Shown one piece after another: positions 28,832 through 39,941 of a stretch of 64,000 bases of DNA. The translations under genes were made by a program, and so were the position numbers. The notes beneath the pieces were generated by a model that was not told the DNA's origin, made no database searches, and saw only the letters and a list, made by a program, of their open reading frames with translations. Source of the stretch: Acetoanaerobium noterae (lineage in GTDB: Bacteria; Bacillota; Clostridia; Peptostreptococcales; Filifactoraceae); assembly GCF_900168025.1 (NCBI RefSeq), contig NZ_FUYN01000001.1, positions 310,001 to 374,000 of the forward strand, written 5' to 3'. Within the stretch, counting starts at the first letter, position 1, and each line of letters starts with the position of its first letter.

Positions 28832-29770
28832 CTATAAAGTCTTAGCTGTGATGCATGCCCACTCGCCTTGAGTATTAACTTCCAATATTTCAAAGCCTTT
28901 ATCCTCTATTGCTTTTTTAACTTCTTCGAGTCTTGGCATTATTATCCCTGATGAAATAAAAAGTCCATCTTCCTTCATGTAGTTAGCAACCTCATCAGCA
29001 AGCTTAATAACTATATCAGCAATTATATTTGCAACTACGATATCTGCTTTTTCAGTTACAACGTCCATAAGATTTCCATGTCTTATTTCTACAAAGCCAA
29101 GTAGATTATTCTGCTCTATATTTTCTTTTGACACCTTTACAGCTACTGGATCTAAATCTACGCCTAAGACTCTGTCTGCTCCGAGTTTAGCTGCAGCTAT
29201 AGATAAAATTCCACTTCCGCAGCCTATATCTAGCACGCTACAATTTGAATCTATATGTCTTTCTAAAGCCTGGATGCACATATTCGTTGTTTCATGTGTA
29301 CCTGTTCCAAAAGCCATTCCTGGATCAAGCTCAATAACTAACTCATTTAGCTTTGCATTGTATTCTTCCCATGTAGGCTTAATTACTATCTTATCCGATA
29401 CCTTGACAGGCTTATAATATTGTTTCCAAGCATTTTCCCAGTCCTGCTGATTCACTTCTTCAAGCTCAACAATTCCATCGCCTATATTTATCCCAAAGCT
29501 AGGAAGATTATTAACGCTCTCTCTAATTGATTCTATTTTTGCCAGAACATTTTCTTCTTCAGAAAGATAAGCCTTAACTATAGCTCCTTCATAACCATTA
29601 AAAAATACTTCTTCTTCAATATAGTCCCAAGAAAGCTCATCTTTTTGCTGATATAAAAAATCATTAGGATCTTCTATTACAACACCTTGTGCGCCTATTT
29701 CATAAAAAATATTTGCAACTGCTTCAACAGCTTCTGTTGTAGTTTTTACTTTTATTTCAGTCCATTTCAT
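28832..29770 (-). CDS. prmA: Ribosomal protein L11 methyltransferase
   Basis: Trimethylates L11. The N-terminal recognition domain (1-100) precedes a class I methyltransferase fold with VLDIGCGSGILSIAAAKLGA (about 181-200) and DPGMAFGTGTHETT, a PrmA hallmark; the NIIADIV motif follows. 312 residues. Between dnaJ and rsmE, the common Firmicute order. Confidence 0.96.
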   Translation of the reverse strand: MKWTEIKVKTTTEAVEAVANIFYEIGAQGVVIEDPNDFLYQQKDELSWDYIEEEVFFNGYEGAIVKAYLSEEENVLAKIESIRESVNNLPSFGINIGDGIVELEEVNQQDWENAWKQYYKPVKVSDKIVIKPTWEEYNAKLNELVIELDPGMAFGTGTHETTNMCIQALERHIDSNCSVLDIGCGSGILSIAAAKLGADRVLGVDLDPVAVKVSKENIEQNNLLGFVEIRHGNLMDVVTEKADIVVANIIADIVIKLADEVANYMKEDGLFISSGIIMPRLEEVKKAIEDKGFEILEVNTQGEWACITAKTL

Positions 29771-29809
29771 TGTTTTCCTCCTGAGAAAAGTCTGGCATAA
29801 TTAAAAAAA

Positions 29810-30958
29810 TTACTTAAAAATATCTCTCACTTTATCAAAAAAATTTCTGCTTTGCTCATTAACCTCTGTTCCAGTTTCTTTAGCAAAGTCTCTCAGTAAA
29901 TCTTTTTGTTTTTCTGATAATTTCTTAGGAACTTCAACAGATACCTTAACTAGCTGGTCTCCTCTTTGAGTGCTTCTTAGATGTGGGATCCCCTTGCCTC
30001 TAAGCCTAAATACCGTTCCTGACTGAGTTCCTTCAGGTATTTTATATTTTACTTTGCCATCTAAAGTCGGTACTTCTACTTCATCGCCTAGTGCTGCCTG
30101 CACAAATGTTATCGGCATTTCAAGATAAACATTGTAGCCGTCTCTTTCAAAAAGCTTATGAGGGATTACATTTATGATTATATATAAATCTCCCCTAGGA
30201 CCACCCTTGTAGCCTAGTTGTCCCTCTCCAGACATTTTAATAGTTGCACCATCATCTACACCTGCTGGAATTTTAACATTGATTTTCTTAGCTTTTTTGA
30301 CTCTTCCTTGACCGTAGCAGGTTTCACATTTATGTTCTATAATGGTACCTGCTCCTTGACAGTTAGGACATGGAGCTACGTTAATCATATTGCCAAAAGG
30401 AGTTCTTGTAGTTTGTCTTACCTCTCCTGTTCCATTACAAGTAGGACAAGTAGTAGTACTCGTTCCTGGCTTTGCTCCACTTCCATGACAGGTGTCACAC
30501 TCTTCTTCTCTTTGAAGTGATATTTCTCTTTCTATTCCAAATGCAGCTTCCTCAAACTTTAGCTCCATTCTTAGTCTCATATCAGCGCCTTTTCTTGGTC
30601 CTGTCTTTCTAGAGCTTCTTCCTGCACCACCAAAGCCTCCACCAAACATGTCTCCAAAAATATCTCCAAAAATATCTTCAAAGCCACCAAAGCCTTGTCC
30701 ACCTGAGAAGCCTCCCTGTCCAAAGCCTCCACCTGAGAAGCCAGCATGACCAAATTGGTCATAAGTTCTTCTTTTTTGAGGGTCTGAAAGAACTTCGTAT
30801 GCCTCATTTACTTCTTTAAAATGCTCTTCTGAATCTTTATCCCCTTGGTTCTTATCAGGGTGATATTTCATTGCCATTTTTCTATATGCTTTTTTTATTT
30901 CTTGTTCTGAAGCATCTTTTGAGATACCAAGCACCTCATAATAATCACGCTTTTCCAC
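29810..30958 (-). CDS. dnaJ: Chaperone DnaJ
   Basis: Hsp40 partner of DnaK. J domain with HPDKN at about residue 34, a Gly/Phe-rich linker (about 75-115), four zinc motifs [24 protein letters not shown] and CETCYGQG, and a C-terminal substrate domain. 382 residues. The 34-base palindrome between dnaK and dnaJ may lower its expression relative to dnaK. Confidence 0.97.
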   Translation of the reverse strand: MEKRDYYEVLGISKDASEQEIKKAYRKMAMKYHPDKNQGDKDSEEHFKEVNEAYEVLSDPQKRRTYDQFGHAGFSGGGFGQGGFSGGQGFGGFEDIFGDIFGDMFGGGFGGAGRSSRKTGPRKGADMRLRMELKFEEAAFGIEREISLQREEECDTCHGSGAKPGTSTTTCPTCNGTGEVRQTTRTPFGNMINVAPCPNCQGAGTIIEHKCETCYGQGRVKKAKKINVKIPAGVDDGATIKMSGEGQLGYKGGPRGDLYIIINVIPHKLFERDGYNVYLEMPITFVQAALGDEVEVPTLDGKVKYKIPEGTQSGTVFRLRGKGIPHLRSTQRGDQLVKVSVEVPKKLSEKQKDLLRDFAKETGTEVNEQSRNFFDKVRDIFK

Positions 30959-31023
30959 ACTTTCACCGCCTATTAATCACTGATTTATAGTTATAGTTTC
31001 GACTATTTTATATTTAAGCTACA

Positions 31024-31057
31024 AAATTATAGCTTGCAATATTGCAAGCTATAATTT
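31024..31057. terminator. Perfect 34-base palindrome between dnaK and dnaJ
   Basis: AAATTATAGCTTGCAAT followed at once by its exact complement. On the minus strand it is the first structure after the dnaK stop and is followed by a short T-rich stretch. It may be a leaky terminator or a processing and stability element inside the heat-shock operon. Confidence 0.65.
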
Positions 31058-31085
31058 CTTTTGTCTGCTATTTAGTCTAATCTTT

Positions 31086-32957
<1,872 letters not shown>

Positions 32958-32997
32958 TTATCGCTATTACTGATTTAACAAAGTATTTTTATAGCTT

Positions 32998-33597
32998 CTA
33001 TTTACTAACCTTTACCATTGATGGTCTTATTACCTTATCCTTTAGCTTATATCCTTTTTGAAGCACATCGATTACCTTGTCAGGTTCATCTGCTTCTTCC
33101 TGGATTACTGCATGATGGAAATTAGGATCAAAATCTTGGTTCAAAGCATCAATCTCTTCTAAACCAAATTTATAAAGAGTATCCATAAGCTGCTTTAGTA
33201 TTAATTCTACACCTTTAAAAAAAGCTGTTTCTGAATTTTCTTTTTCACTTTGTAAAGCACGCTCGAAATTATCTACAATTGTAAGCATCTCAGTTACTAT
33301 TTTTTCATTTGCAAATACTGTTAGCTCACTTTTTTCTTTTTCAACTCTTTTTTTGTAGTTCATAAAATCTGCCTGAGTTCTTTGGGCAAGTGCTTTCATT
33401 TCTTCAATTTCTTGCTGAAGTTTTTCTATTTGAGCTGTTTCAGCCGATTCTTCTTCATTTATCAAGTCTTCTTGTTCATCAACCTCTCTGATATCATCCT
33501 GAGTCATTTCCTGCTCCTTTTGCATTGTATTTGTATTTTCTTGTCCTTCCTCTATGGTGTCTTTATCTTCTTTTAAGACTTCGTCATTAAGTGACAA
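32998..33597 (-). CDS. grpE: Nucleotide exchange factor GrpE
   Basis: DnaK co-chaperone: an acidic N-terminal 50 residues, a long dimerising helix (about 55-110) and the beta domain with DFDPNFHHAVIQEE and DVLQKGYKLKDKVIRPSMV, the GrpE signature. 199 residues. The start codon is TTG, with AGGAGG seven bases upstream; no ATG is available. Confidence 0.96.
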   Translation of the reverse strand: MSLNDEVLKEDKDTIEEGQENTNTMQKEQEMTQDDIREVDEQEDLINEEESAETAQIEKLQQEIEEMKALAQRTQADFMNYKKRVEKEKSELTVFANEKIVTEMLTIVDNFERALQSEKENSETAFFKGVELILKQLMDTLYKFGLEEIDALNQDFDPNFHHAVIQEEADEPDKVIDVLQKGYKLKDKVIRPSMVKVSK

Positions 33598-33632
33598 TTC
33601 AAATCCTCCTTTCTTATAACCTCTATCTATAT

Positions 33633-34679
33633 TTAAGTATTGTTCATAAGTTTATTAAGGCGTTTAGTAATATAATTCATGACAGAATAAGCTCTGTCAT
33701 AATCCATCCTCTTTGGTCCGATTATTCCAAGCTTCCCGATTGTTTTTCCTTTGTATTCATACTCTGTTGTGATAATCGAGCAGCTTCCCAGTACATCATC
33801 AATCGAGTCATCGCCTATTATTATATTTACATTGCCTTTTCGTATTCCCTTTTCTTCTAGCAGGCTAGCTACTTCGTTTTTCTGCTCTAAAAGATTTAAA
33901 AAAGATTTTGCTTTGCCTATATCACTAAATTCAGGGAAATTAAAAATATTAGTAGCTCCATTTAGTAGTACATTAAAAGAAAGATTTTTATCCATGTTCG
34001 ATTTCATAACCGTAAACATATCGTCAAAAATCTTATTGTACTCCTTGATTTGATGCTTAATATAATTAATAAAATTCATATCAAAGTCTTCAATTATTTT
34101 GCCTCTTATATTGTCATTTAATGTCCTTGATATGAGCTCAAGCTTCTCTTCAGAAACTGGAACACTTAATTTAAACTTGCTATTTCTCACAGTCCCATCT
34201 TCCATAACCATTATTAAAACAGCAGTCATAGAATCGATATGAACTAAATTTAATTGCTTTATCTTTTTAGATTTTTCTACTTTTTGTGAGATAGCTACAG
34301 ATGTATAGTTTGTTATCTGGGTCAGCAGAGCTAAGGAATCCTCAAGTAGTTCTTGTATCTGCTCTATATTCCCAACAAGTGCTCCTTCGATTTCATCCTT
34401 TTCTTTTTTATTAAGTCCAATAACACCCATTAACTTGTCTACATACAGTCTATAAGCATCATGGGAAGGAATTCTTCCAGCTGAAGTATGAGGCTGTAAT
34501 AATAATCCCATTTCTTCAAGGTCTGCCATTTCATTTCTTATAGTAGCAGCACTTACGCCTAATGTTTTATTTTTTGAAATAGTCCTAGAGCCTACGGGTT
34601 CAGCCGTCTCTATATATTCTTGAATTATAAACTGTAATATTCTAAGCTTTCTATCGCTCAACTCTAAGTTTGACGCCAT
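33633..34679 (-). CDS. hrcA: Heat-inducible transcription repressor HrcA
   Basis: Repressor of the class I heat-shock genes. The winged helix at the N-terminus includes YIETAEPVGSRTISK and VSAATIRNEMADLEEMGLL, and the GAF-like and dimerisation domains follow (ends near GIIGPKRMDYDRAYSVM). Start set at ATG 34679 with CGAGGTG seven bases upstream; an in-frame TTG 21 bases earlier is inside the leader. First gene of the operon controlled by the CIRCE at 34739. Confidence 0.96.
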   Translation of the reverse strand: MASNLELSDRKLRILQFIIQEYIETAEPVGSRTISKNKTLGVSAATIRNEMADLEEMGLLLQPHTSAGRIPSHDAYRLYVDKLMGVIGLNKKEKDEIEGALVGNIEQIQELLEDSLALLTQITNYTSVAISQKVEKSKKIKQLNLVHIDSMTAVLIMVMEDGTVRNSKFKLSVPVSEEKLELISRTLNDNIRGKIIEDFDMNFINYIKHQIKEYNKIFDDMFTVMKSNMDKNLSFNVLLNGATNIFNFPEFSDIGKAKSFLNLLEQKNEVASLLEEKGIRKGNVNIIIGDDSIDDVLGSCSIITTEYEYKGKTIGKLGIIGPKRMDYDRAYSVMNYITKRLNKLMNNT

Positions 34680-34738
34680 ACTGTCACCTCGTTTTATCAA
34701 ACAAATACATCTATATTAAATAATTATTGGTTTATTTG

Positions 34739-34765
34739 TTAGCACTCATTATGTTCGAGTGCTAA
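34739..34765. promoter_or_regulatory. CIRCE operator
   Basis: TTAGCACTC, nine bases, GAGTGCTAA: the exact CIRCE inverted repeat bound by HrcA. It lies just after the -10 box of the hrcA promoter, so HrcA blocks its own operon. Confidence 0.98.
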
Positions 34766-34775
34766 CTCTAAATAT

Positions 34776-34804
34776 ATAATAACTATTCTGTTTTGAGTTG
34801 TCAA
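34776..34804 (-). promoter_or_regulatory. Promoter of hrcA-grpE-dnaK-dnaJ
   Basis: TTGACA (34799-34804), 17-base spacer, TATTAT (34776-34781) on the minus strand, directly upstream of CIRCE. Confidence 0.85.
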
Positions 34805-34910
34805 CATCTTAATATTTATTTTTCTAATATTTATTTTATTTTTTATTTGGATACTGTAGAGTATAATATATCAAGTTAAAATAAGCTTTACCAAAGAGGA
34901 GTAATAAATT

Positions 34911-36071
34911 ATGAATTATCCAGAAAAAGAAAAATTAAGTCTATATTTTCATATTCCATTTTGTCTTAGCAAATGCTCTTATTGTGATTTTGTTTCCTTC
35001 GCAAATTCCACTGCTTTTCATGAGCCCTATATAAATGCTTTATTAAAAGAGCTACTATTGTATAAATCTACAATTGATAAAAATCAAATCTCAACTATAT
35101 TCATAGGCGGTGGCACACCCACTAGCTTAAGCGACAATTTATTTGAACTTCTGATTAAAAGCATAGATGAAATACTACAGCTAAATTGCAATTCAAATAA
35201 TATAGAATATACTATAGAAGCAAATCCTAAAACTATTACTTCAAAAAAAGCTATCGCCATGAAGCAATATGGTATCAATAGAGTTAGCCTTGGACTTCAG
35301 TCAGCAAATGAAATAGAGCTTAAGGTACTAAACCGAATTCATAGCTTCAAAGATCTTGAAGAATCTATAGATATTCTCAAAGCCCACGGAATTAGTAATA
35401 TTAACATAGATTTGATGTATGCCATTGCAAATCAAACTATTGAATCCTTTAAAACCTCCATTCAAAAAGTATTAGCTTTAAAGCCAGATCATATATCCTG
35501 CTACTCTCTTATATTAGAAGAAGGTACTGCGCTATATAAGCTTCATAAGGAAAACAAGATAACCTTTCCAACCGAGGATGAGGATATAAACATGTATGAG
35601 TTAGCCGTAAATATGCTTACATCAGCTGGCTATGAGCATTATGAAATATCCAATTTTGCTCTTGCGGGCAGAAAGTGTAGCCACAATATAACTTACTGGA
35701 AAGTCAAGCCTTATTTGGGTTTTGGAGTTTCTTCACATTCTTTTTTCGATAACAGCAGATATTCTAATACCAGTAGCATAGAAGAATACATCGATTTACT
35801 ATCAAAAAATAGTTTGCCAATAGAAAGCACAGAGCTCATTGATGATACTATGGCCTTTGAAGAATGGATATTTTTAAGGCTCCGAATGAAGGAAGGCATT
35901 AATTTTGAAGATATAAATTCAAGATTTAGCATAAATTTTTTAGCAAGTTACAAGCCCAAATTAGATAAACTCTTAAATGAAGGTCTTTTAATTTATGATG
36001 CTTCCAAAGTAAGTCTTACATTAAAAGGCTTTGAGCTTAGTAATTATGCTTTTTTAACATTATTATCTTAA
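34911..36071 (+). CDS. hemW: Radical SAM protein HemW
   Basis: Heme chaperone formerly annotated as oxygen-independent coproporphyrinogen oxidase. The CxxxCxxC cluster motif is Cys18, Cys22 and Cys25 (FCLSKCSYCDF), as in HemW; the N-terminal extension of HemN is missing. IFIGGGTPTSL and SLGLQSANEIELKVLNR are further family motifs. 386 residues. It diverges from hrcA; many Firmicutes have hemW just upstream of hrcA on the same strand, so the orientation differs here. Confidence 0.92.
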   Translation: MNYPEKEKLSLYFHIPFCLSKCSYCDFVSFANSTAFHEPYINALLKELLLYKSTIDKNQISTIFIGGGTPTSLSDNLFELLIKSIDEILQLNCNSNNIEYTIEANPKTITSKKAIAMKQYGINRVSLGLQSANEIELKVLNRIHSFKDLEESIDILKAHGISNINIDLMYAIANQTIESFKTSIQKVLALKPDHISCYSLILEEGTALYKLHKENKITFPTEDEDINMYELAVNMLTSAGYEHYEISNFALAGRKCSHNITYWKVKPYLGFGVSSHSFFDNSRYSNTSSIEEYIDLLSKNSLPIESTELIDDTMAFEEWIFLRLRMKEGINFEDINSRFSINFLASYKPKLDKLLNEGLLIYDASKVSLTLKGFELSNYAFLTLLS

Positions 36072-36088
36072 ACTAAAATTTTTATATT

Positions 36089-36142
36089 AAACAAAAAAGG
36101 AAGTGCTTTTGTAGTAACTGAGAGCAACTTCCTTTTTGTTTA
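36089..36142 (+). terminator. Intrinsic terminator after hemW
   Basis: AACAAAAAAGGAAGT pairs with ACTTCCTTTTTGTT around a long loop, shortly after the hemW stop. Confidence 0.75.
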
Positions 36143-36213
36143 ATACAATACATCTTATAGTATAAAAATGAAATTATTGACTGCTATTTATCTATAGTCA
36201 TATACTTAATTAA

Positions 36214-36912
36214 CTATACTGCTAGGTAAAACACATATAATCCAGCAAATAATATAAAAACAGCCAAAATATTTTTTAAATTGTTCGCAAGCTTTATATA
36301 TTTGGGCTGTGTAACAAGGCTATTTAAAGTAGATACCGAAACTCCAGCAAGAATCACAAGTATACTATTTCCTATGCTGTAAGCCATCAGCATAAAAACT
36401 CCTAGCACTGGATTTCCTCTGCTTGCTACAAAAGAAAGAATAGCTGCAAGTACAGGAGTAGCACAAGGCGAAGCTGCAAATCCACCAAATAAACCTAAGG
36501 TAAATATGCCAAACAAGCCTTTTCTCACAGGCTTTTCTTCTATACTACAAGCATTTTCCTGTTTTTTGAAATTTATAATCCCAAGTATATTCAAACTACT
36601 TCCTATCATAATAAAGGCTAGCACTAGATATATAAGCTTCCCATATCCAGAAAAAATCATTCCTACATAAGCTGTCAAAAATCCTAATGCAATAAATGTG
36701 ATACTTAAACCTAAAGTAAATACCAGAGAATATAATAGCCCTTTTTTTCTATCCGATATTTTACTATTACCCATATATCCTATAACCAAAGGAATTGTTG
36801 TGAGTACACACGGACTAAAAGCTGATATGACACCCGCTAAAAAAGCTATCGGAACAGCCATATAGATATGCTCTAGCATAAATGCAGAAAACATTTGAAG
36901 TACAGCATCCAT
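36214..36912 (-). CDS. CcdA/DsbD-type membrane thiol-redox protein
   Basis: 232 residues with six membrane helices. The conserved cysteines are in SAFSPCVLTTIPL (helix 1) and GFAASPCATPVLAAIL (helix 4), the pair that passes reducing equivalents from cytoplasmic thioredoxin outward. It overlaps the upstream thioredoxin-like gene by one base (TAATG), so the two are coupled. No cytochrome maturation genes are nearby, so supply of reductant to the extracellular partner is the likely role. Confidence 0.9.
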   Translation of the reverse strand: MDAVLQMFSAFMLEHIYMAVPIAFLAGVISAFSPCVLTTIPLVIGYMGNSKISDRKKGLLYSLVFTLGLSITFIALGFLTAYVGMIFSGYGKLIYLVLAFIMIGSSLNILGIINFKKQENACSIEEKPVRKGLFGIFTLGLFGGFAASPCATPVLAAILSFVASRGNPVLGVFMLMAYSIGNSILVILAGVSVSTLNSLVTQPKYIKLANNLKNILAVFILFAGLYVFYLAV

Positions 36913-37382
36913 TACTGCATACCTGCTTCTTTAAGCATTTTTTCTATATCATCAAGTGTAGTTACACCTTCAGTTCTCGATTTAATTACTGCATCATTAT
37001 CTAAAAACACTAAGGTAGGAACTACTCTTACATTATACGCCATCGCCAAATGAGCATTTTCCTGAAGATCTAAATTTACAACAACTACGTTTGCTTTCCC
37101 TTTAAATTTTATCTTGGCTTCTTCTATTGTAGGCTCCATATACTTACAGGCTGGGCAAGTTGAAGTTGTAAATTCTAAAAATGTAGGGTAACCATTTTCT
37201 ATTGCTAAATCATAGTATTCATTTGTTGTCGTTTCATAGCTTTCCTCAGTTTGTGTAGCATTTATCTCAGATTTATCTGTTTGAGTATTTCCACTTGAAT
37301 CTGAGAGATTTTTATTGAAATAAATAGCTGCCAACGCTCCTATTACAAGGACTATTACCAAAATCTTAATATTTTTGTTCAT
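36912..37382 (-). CDS. Membrane-anchored thioredoxin-like protein
   Basis: An N-terminal helix (IKILVIVLVIGALAAIYF) anchors a Thr/Ser/Glu-rich linker and a thioredoxin fold with active site Cys76-Pro-Ala-Cys79 (TSTCPACKYM) and cis-proline in VVPTLVF. The motif resembles extracytoplasmic TlpA/ResA-like reductases rather than DsbA. Its partner CcdA-like protein follows directly and would keep it reduced. 156 residues. Confidence 0.88.
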   Translation of the reverse strand: MNKNIKILVIVLVIGALAAIYFNKNLSDSSGNTQTDKSEINATQTEESYETTTNEYYDLAIENGYPTFLEFTTSTCPACKYMEPTIEEAKIKFKGKANVVVVNLDLQENAHLAMAYNVRVVPTLVFLDNDAVIKSRTEGVTTLDDIEKMLKEAGMQ

Positions 37383-37549
37383 AGCTCACCTCTTATATCG
37401 TTTTTTTAGAATATATAGATATTACATTTAATTGTACCAAAAAAGTCTAAATTTGAAAAGAAGAAAGTAATTAAGTTTAAAATGAAGCTTATGAATCTAG
37501 TGTTATTATTTTACATAAAAAGTAGTAAATTAGAAAGTTTAATTAAAAA

Positions 37550-37609
37550 AAGTCCAGTTTAAGCTAAAATGTAAGAATTAATTTGTACATTTTAGCTTAA
37601 ACTGGACTT
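37550..37609 (-). terminator. Long perfect-stem terminator after nadC
   Basis: 24 bases (AAGTCCAGTTTAAGC...) are followed, after a 12-base loop, by their exact complement, with T8 on the minus strand. An unusually long uninterrupted stem. Confidence 0.9.
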
Positions 37610-37618
37610 ATAATTTTT

Positions 37619-38449
37619 CTATATTAATTTCATCGATATATCAAGCGCTTTGACTGAATGAGTCAGCTCCCCCATCGATATATAATCAAGGCCTATGTCT
37701 TTAATTTCGTCTAGGCGCTCTAAGGTCATATTTCCTGAAGCTTCAAGCGGCACTAAACCATTGCATAAGTTTACGCACTCTCTAAGCTGATTATCATTCA
37801 TATTATCAAGTAGTATTAAGTTTGGCTTAAGCATAATAGCTTCTTTTAGCTCTTCAATATTTTTAACCTCTATTTCTATAGCTGTCATTGGTCCTGACTT
37901 AGATTTTACTTTATCATAGGCATTTGTTATGCCTCCAGATGCCTTTATATGATTATCCTTAATCATTACAGCTTGCGAAAGATTGTATCTGTGGTTTACT
38001 CCACCACCAGTCCTAACAGCATATTTTTCGAGTATTCTAAGCCCTGGCGTTGTTTTTCTCGTATCTAAAAGCTTTGTATTTCCTCTAGAAAGCACGCTTA
38101 CTGCCTTATTTGTTTTAGTTGAAATCCCACTAAGATGAGACAAGATATTAAGAGCAACTCTTTCGCCCATCAAAAGAGATTTTGTCCGGCCATAAAGCTC
38201 AGCTATGCATTCACCCTTTAGAACGCTTGCCCCATCTGATTTTAAAACCTTCAGCTCACCTTCATACTTAAGAAGCTCAAAAACTCTTCTTACTATATCC
38301 CACCCGCAAATTACTCCATCTTCCTTAGCCATAAACTTACCCTTACTTTTATGCTCCTCATCAAAAATCACACTACTAGCAAGGTCAATATTATTAATAT
38401 CTTCCTCTAGCCACATTTTAACCAGTTGATCAATTTGAAACTCTAGCAT
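37619..38449 (-). CDS. nadC: Nicotinate-nucleotide pyrophosphorylase (quinolinate PRTase)
   Basis: Converts quinolinate and PRPP to nicotinate mononucleotide. LLDTRKTTPGLRILEKYAVR and GGGVNHRYNLSQAVMIKDNH are the substrate-binding signatures; EIEVKNIEE and LLDNM follow in the barrel. 276 residues. Its start is 20 bases inside the end of nadB, with GGAG ten bases upstream. Last gene of nadABC. Confidence 0.96.
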   Translation of the reverse strand: MLEFQIDQLVKMWLEEDINNIDLASSVIFDEEHKSKGKFMAKEDGVICGWDIVRRVFELLKYEGELKVLKSDGASVLKGECIAELYGRTKSLLMGERVALNILSHLSGISTKTNKAVSVLSRGNTKLLDTRKTTPGLRILEKYAVRTGGGVNHRYNLSQAVMIKDNHIKASGGITNAYDKVKSKSGPMTAIEIEVKNIEELKEAIMLKPNLILLDNMNDNQLRECVNLCNGLVPLEASGNMTLERLDEIKDIGLDYISMGELTHSVKALDISMKLI

Positions 38450-39941
38450 TTTTTAATTTCTCCTTTAAAATAATATTGGATACTTCTGCTAATGATACAA
38501 GCTCATAGAAATTTTTATTATTATTTTTATATAAATTTAATTCAAACTTAAGCTCATTAATAGCTTCAATATTTTTTTCCGCATAATCAATATTAAAATT
38601 TACAAAAAAGCTATTTTGCATTATCTCTCGAACTTTATTTTTTAAGCTTTCTATTTCACTTAATTCTAAATGTTTTTTTTCATTATAGCTTAAGCCTTGT
38701 AAACCATAATTATCATGAATCCTAGCCTCTACTTTAATATTAGATTTTATGTCTGTATTTTCTAATCTGCTGTACTTGCCTTCAATAGATTTAGCCACTC
38801 TTTTTGAAAATACTAAGGCTTCTAATAACGAATTACTTGCTAATCTATTATTGCCATGAACTTCAGTACAAGCACATTCTCCAGTCGCATACAGGTTATC
38901 TACAGTTGTACTTCCAAATTCATCTACTTCAATCCCTCCCATAAAGTAATGCTGGCAGGGACTTACTGGAATAAAATCCTTTTCCATGCTTAGCTTTCTG
39001 TTTTTACAGCTTTTATATATATGTGGAAATCTATTTTCTAGGTACTCTTTAGGCTTTGCTGTTACATCTAAATATAAATAGTTTGAATTAGAATTTTTCA
39101 TTTCCTTAAGCATTGATTTTGATACTACATCTCTAGGAGCTAGATCAGCCATTTCATGATATAAATGCATAAAGGCTTCTTTTTTGTTATTTCTTAAGAT
39201 TCCCCCTTCTCCTCTAACCGATTCAGAAATAAGAAATCTATCCCCGCTGTTTTCATATAGTCCTGTAGGATGAAATTGAATCAAATCCATATGCTTTAGC
39301 TTTGCTCCGGCTTTACTAGCTAGAGTTATTCCATCTCCACTAGCGATAGATGCATTCGTAGTATATTTATAGAGCCTTCCTATGCCTCCAGAGGCAATCA
39401 CAGTAAAATCTGATTCTATGTACATAGGCTCCTCATTTTCATCTAAAACAGTGGTTAAAAAGCCATTCCTGGATTTGGCAATATCCACTGCCATAGTTCT
39501 TTCATTAATTTCTATATTATTTTTCTTAAAAGCATTTTGAGCCAACACTTCAATAACTCTTTTTCCAGTAGTGTCCTTATAGTGCAGTATCCTTCTTTTT
39601 GTATGTCCTCCTTCTAACGTCAGATCATACCCTCTTTCGTTTTTATCAAAATCCACACCATAATCAATTAAGTTCTGGATATTTTCCGGTCCTTCACTAA
39701 CCATAATTTCTAGCATTTTTTTATTATTTTTTCCATTTCCAGCCTTAAGACTATCTTCCATATGGATTTCAAAATCATCATCTTCATCCCAAACGCAAGC
39801 TATACCACCTTGCGCTCTATAAGTGTTACAATTATTTATCTCATCCTTTGATAGGACTAGCACTTTTAGGTTTGAAGGAAGTGACAAAGCTGTATAAAGT
39901 CCTGCTATTCCAGCTCCAATAATCAAAACATCGTATTTCAT
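38430..39941 (-). CDS. nadB: L-aspartate oxidase
   Basis: FAD enzyme oxidising L-aspartate to iminoaspartate; in anaerobes fumarate is the likely acceptor. N-terminal dinucleotide motif VLIIGAGIAGLYTAL; CNTYRAQGGIACVW, SVRGEGGIL and the active-site MDLIQFHPTGLY with HPTG motif are intact. C-terminal helical domain is shorter than in E. coli (503 residues in all). ATGA overlap with nadA. Confidence 0.95.
   Translation of the reverse strand: MKYDVLIIGAGIAGLYTALSLPSNLKVLVLSKDEINNCNTYRAQGGIACVWDEDDDFEIHMEDSLKAGNGKNNKKMLEIMVSEGPENIQNLIDYGVDFDKNERGYDLTLEGGHTKRRILHYKDTTGKRVIEVLAQNAFKKNNIEINERTMAVDIAKSRNGFLTTVLDENEEPMYIESDFTVIASGGIGRLYKYTTNASIASGDGITLASKAGAKLKHMDLIQFHPTGLYENSGDRFLISESVRGEGGILRNNKKEAFMHLYHEMADLAPRDVVSKSMLKEMKNSNSNYLYLDVTAKPKEYLENRFPHIYKSCKNRKLSMEKDFIPVSPCQHYFMGGIEVDEFGSTTVDNLYATGECACTEVHGNNRLASNSLLEALVFSKRVAKSIEGKYSRLENTDIKSNIKVEARIHDNYGLQGLSYNEKKHLELSEIESLKNKVREIMQNSFFVNFNIDYAEKNIEAINELKFELNLYKNNNKNFYELVSLAEVSNIILKEKLKNARVSN

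Noticed and set aside
30577-30807. Minus-strand frame inside dnaJ
   Set aside because: A shifted reading of the Gly/Phe-rich dnaJ segment, with no ribosome site or homology.
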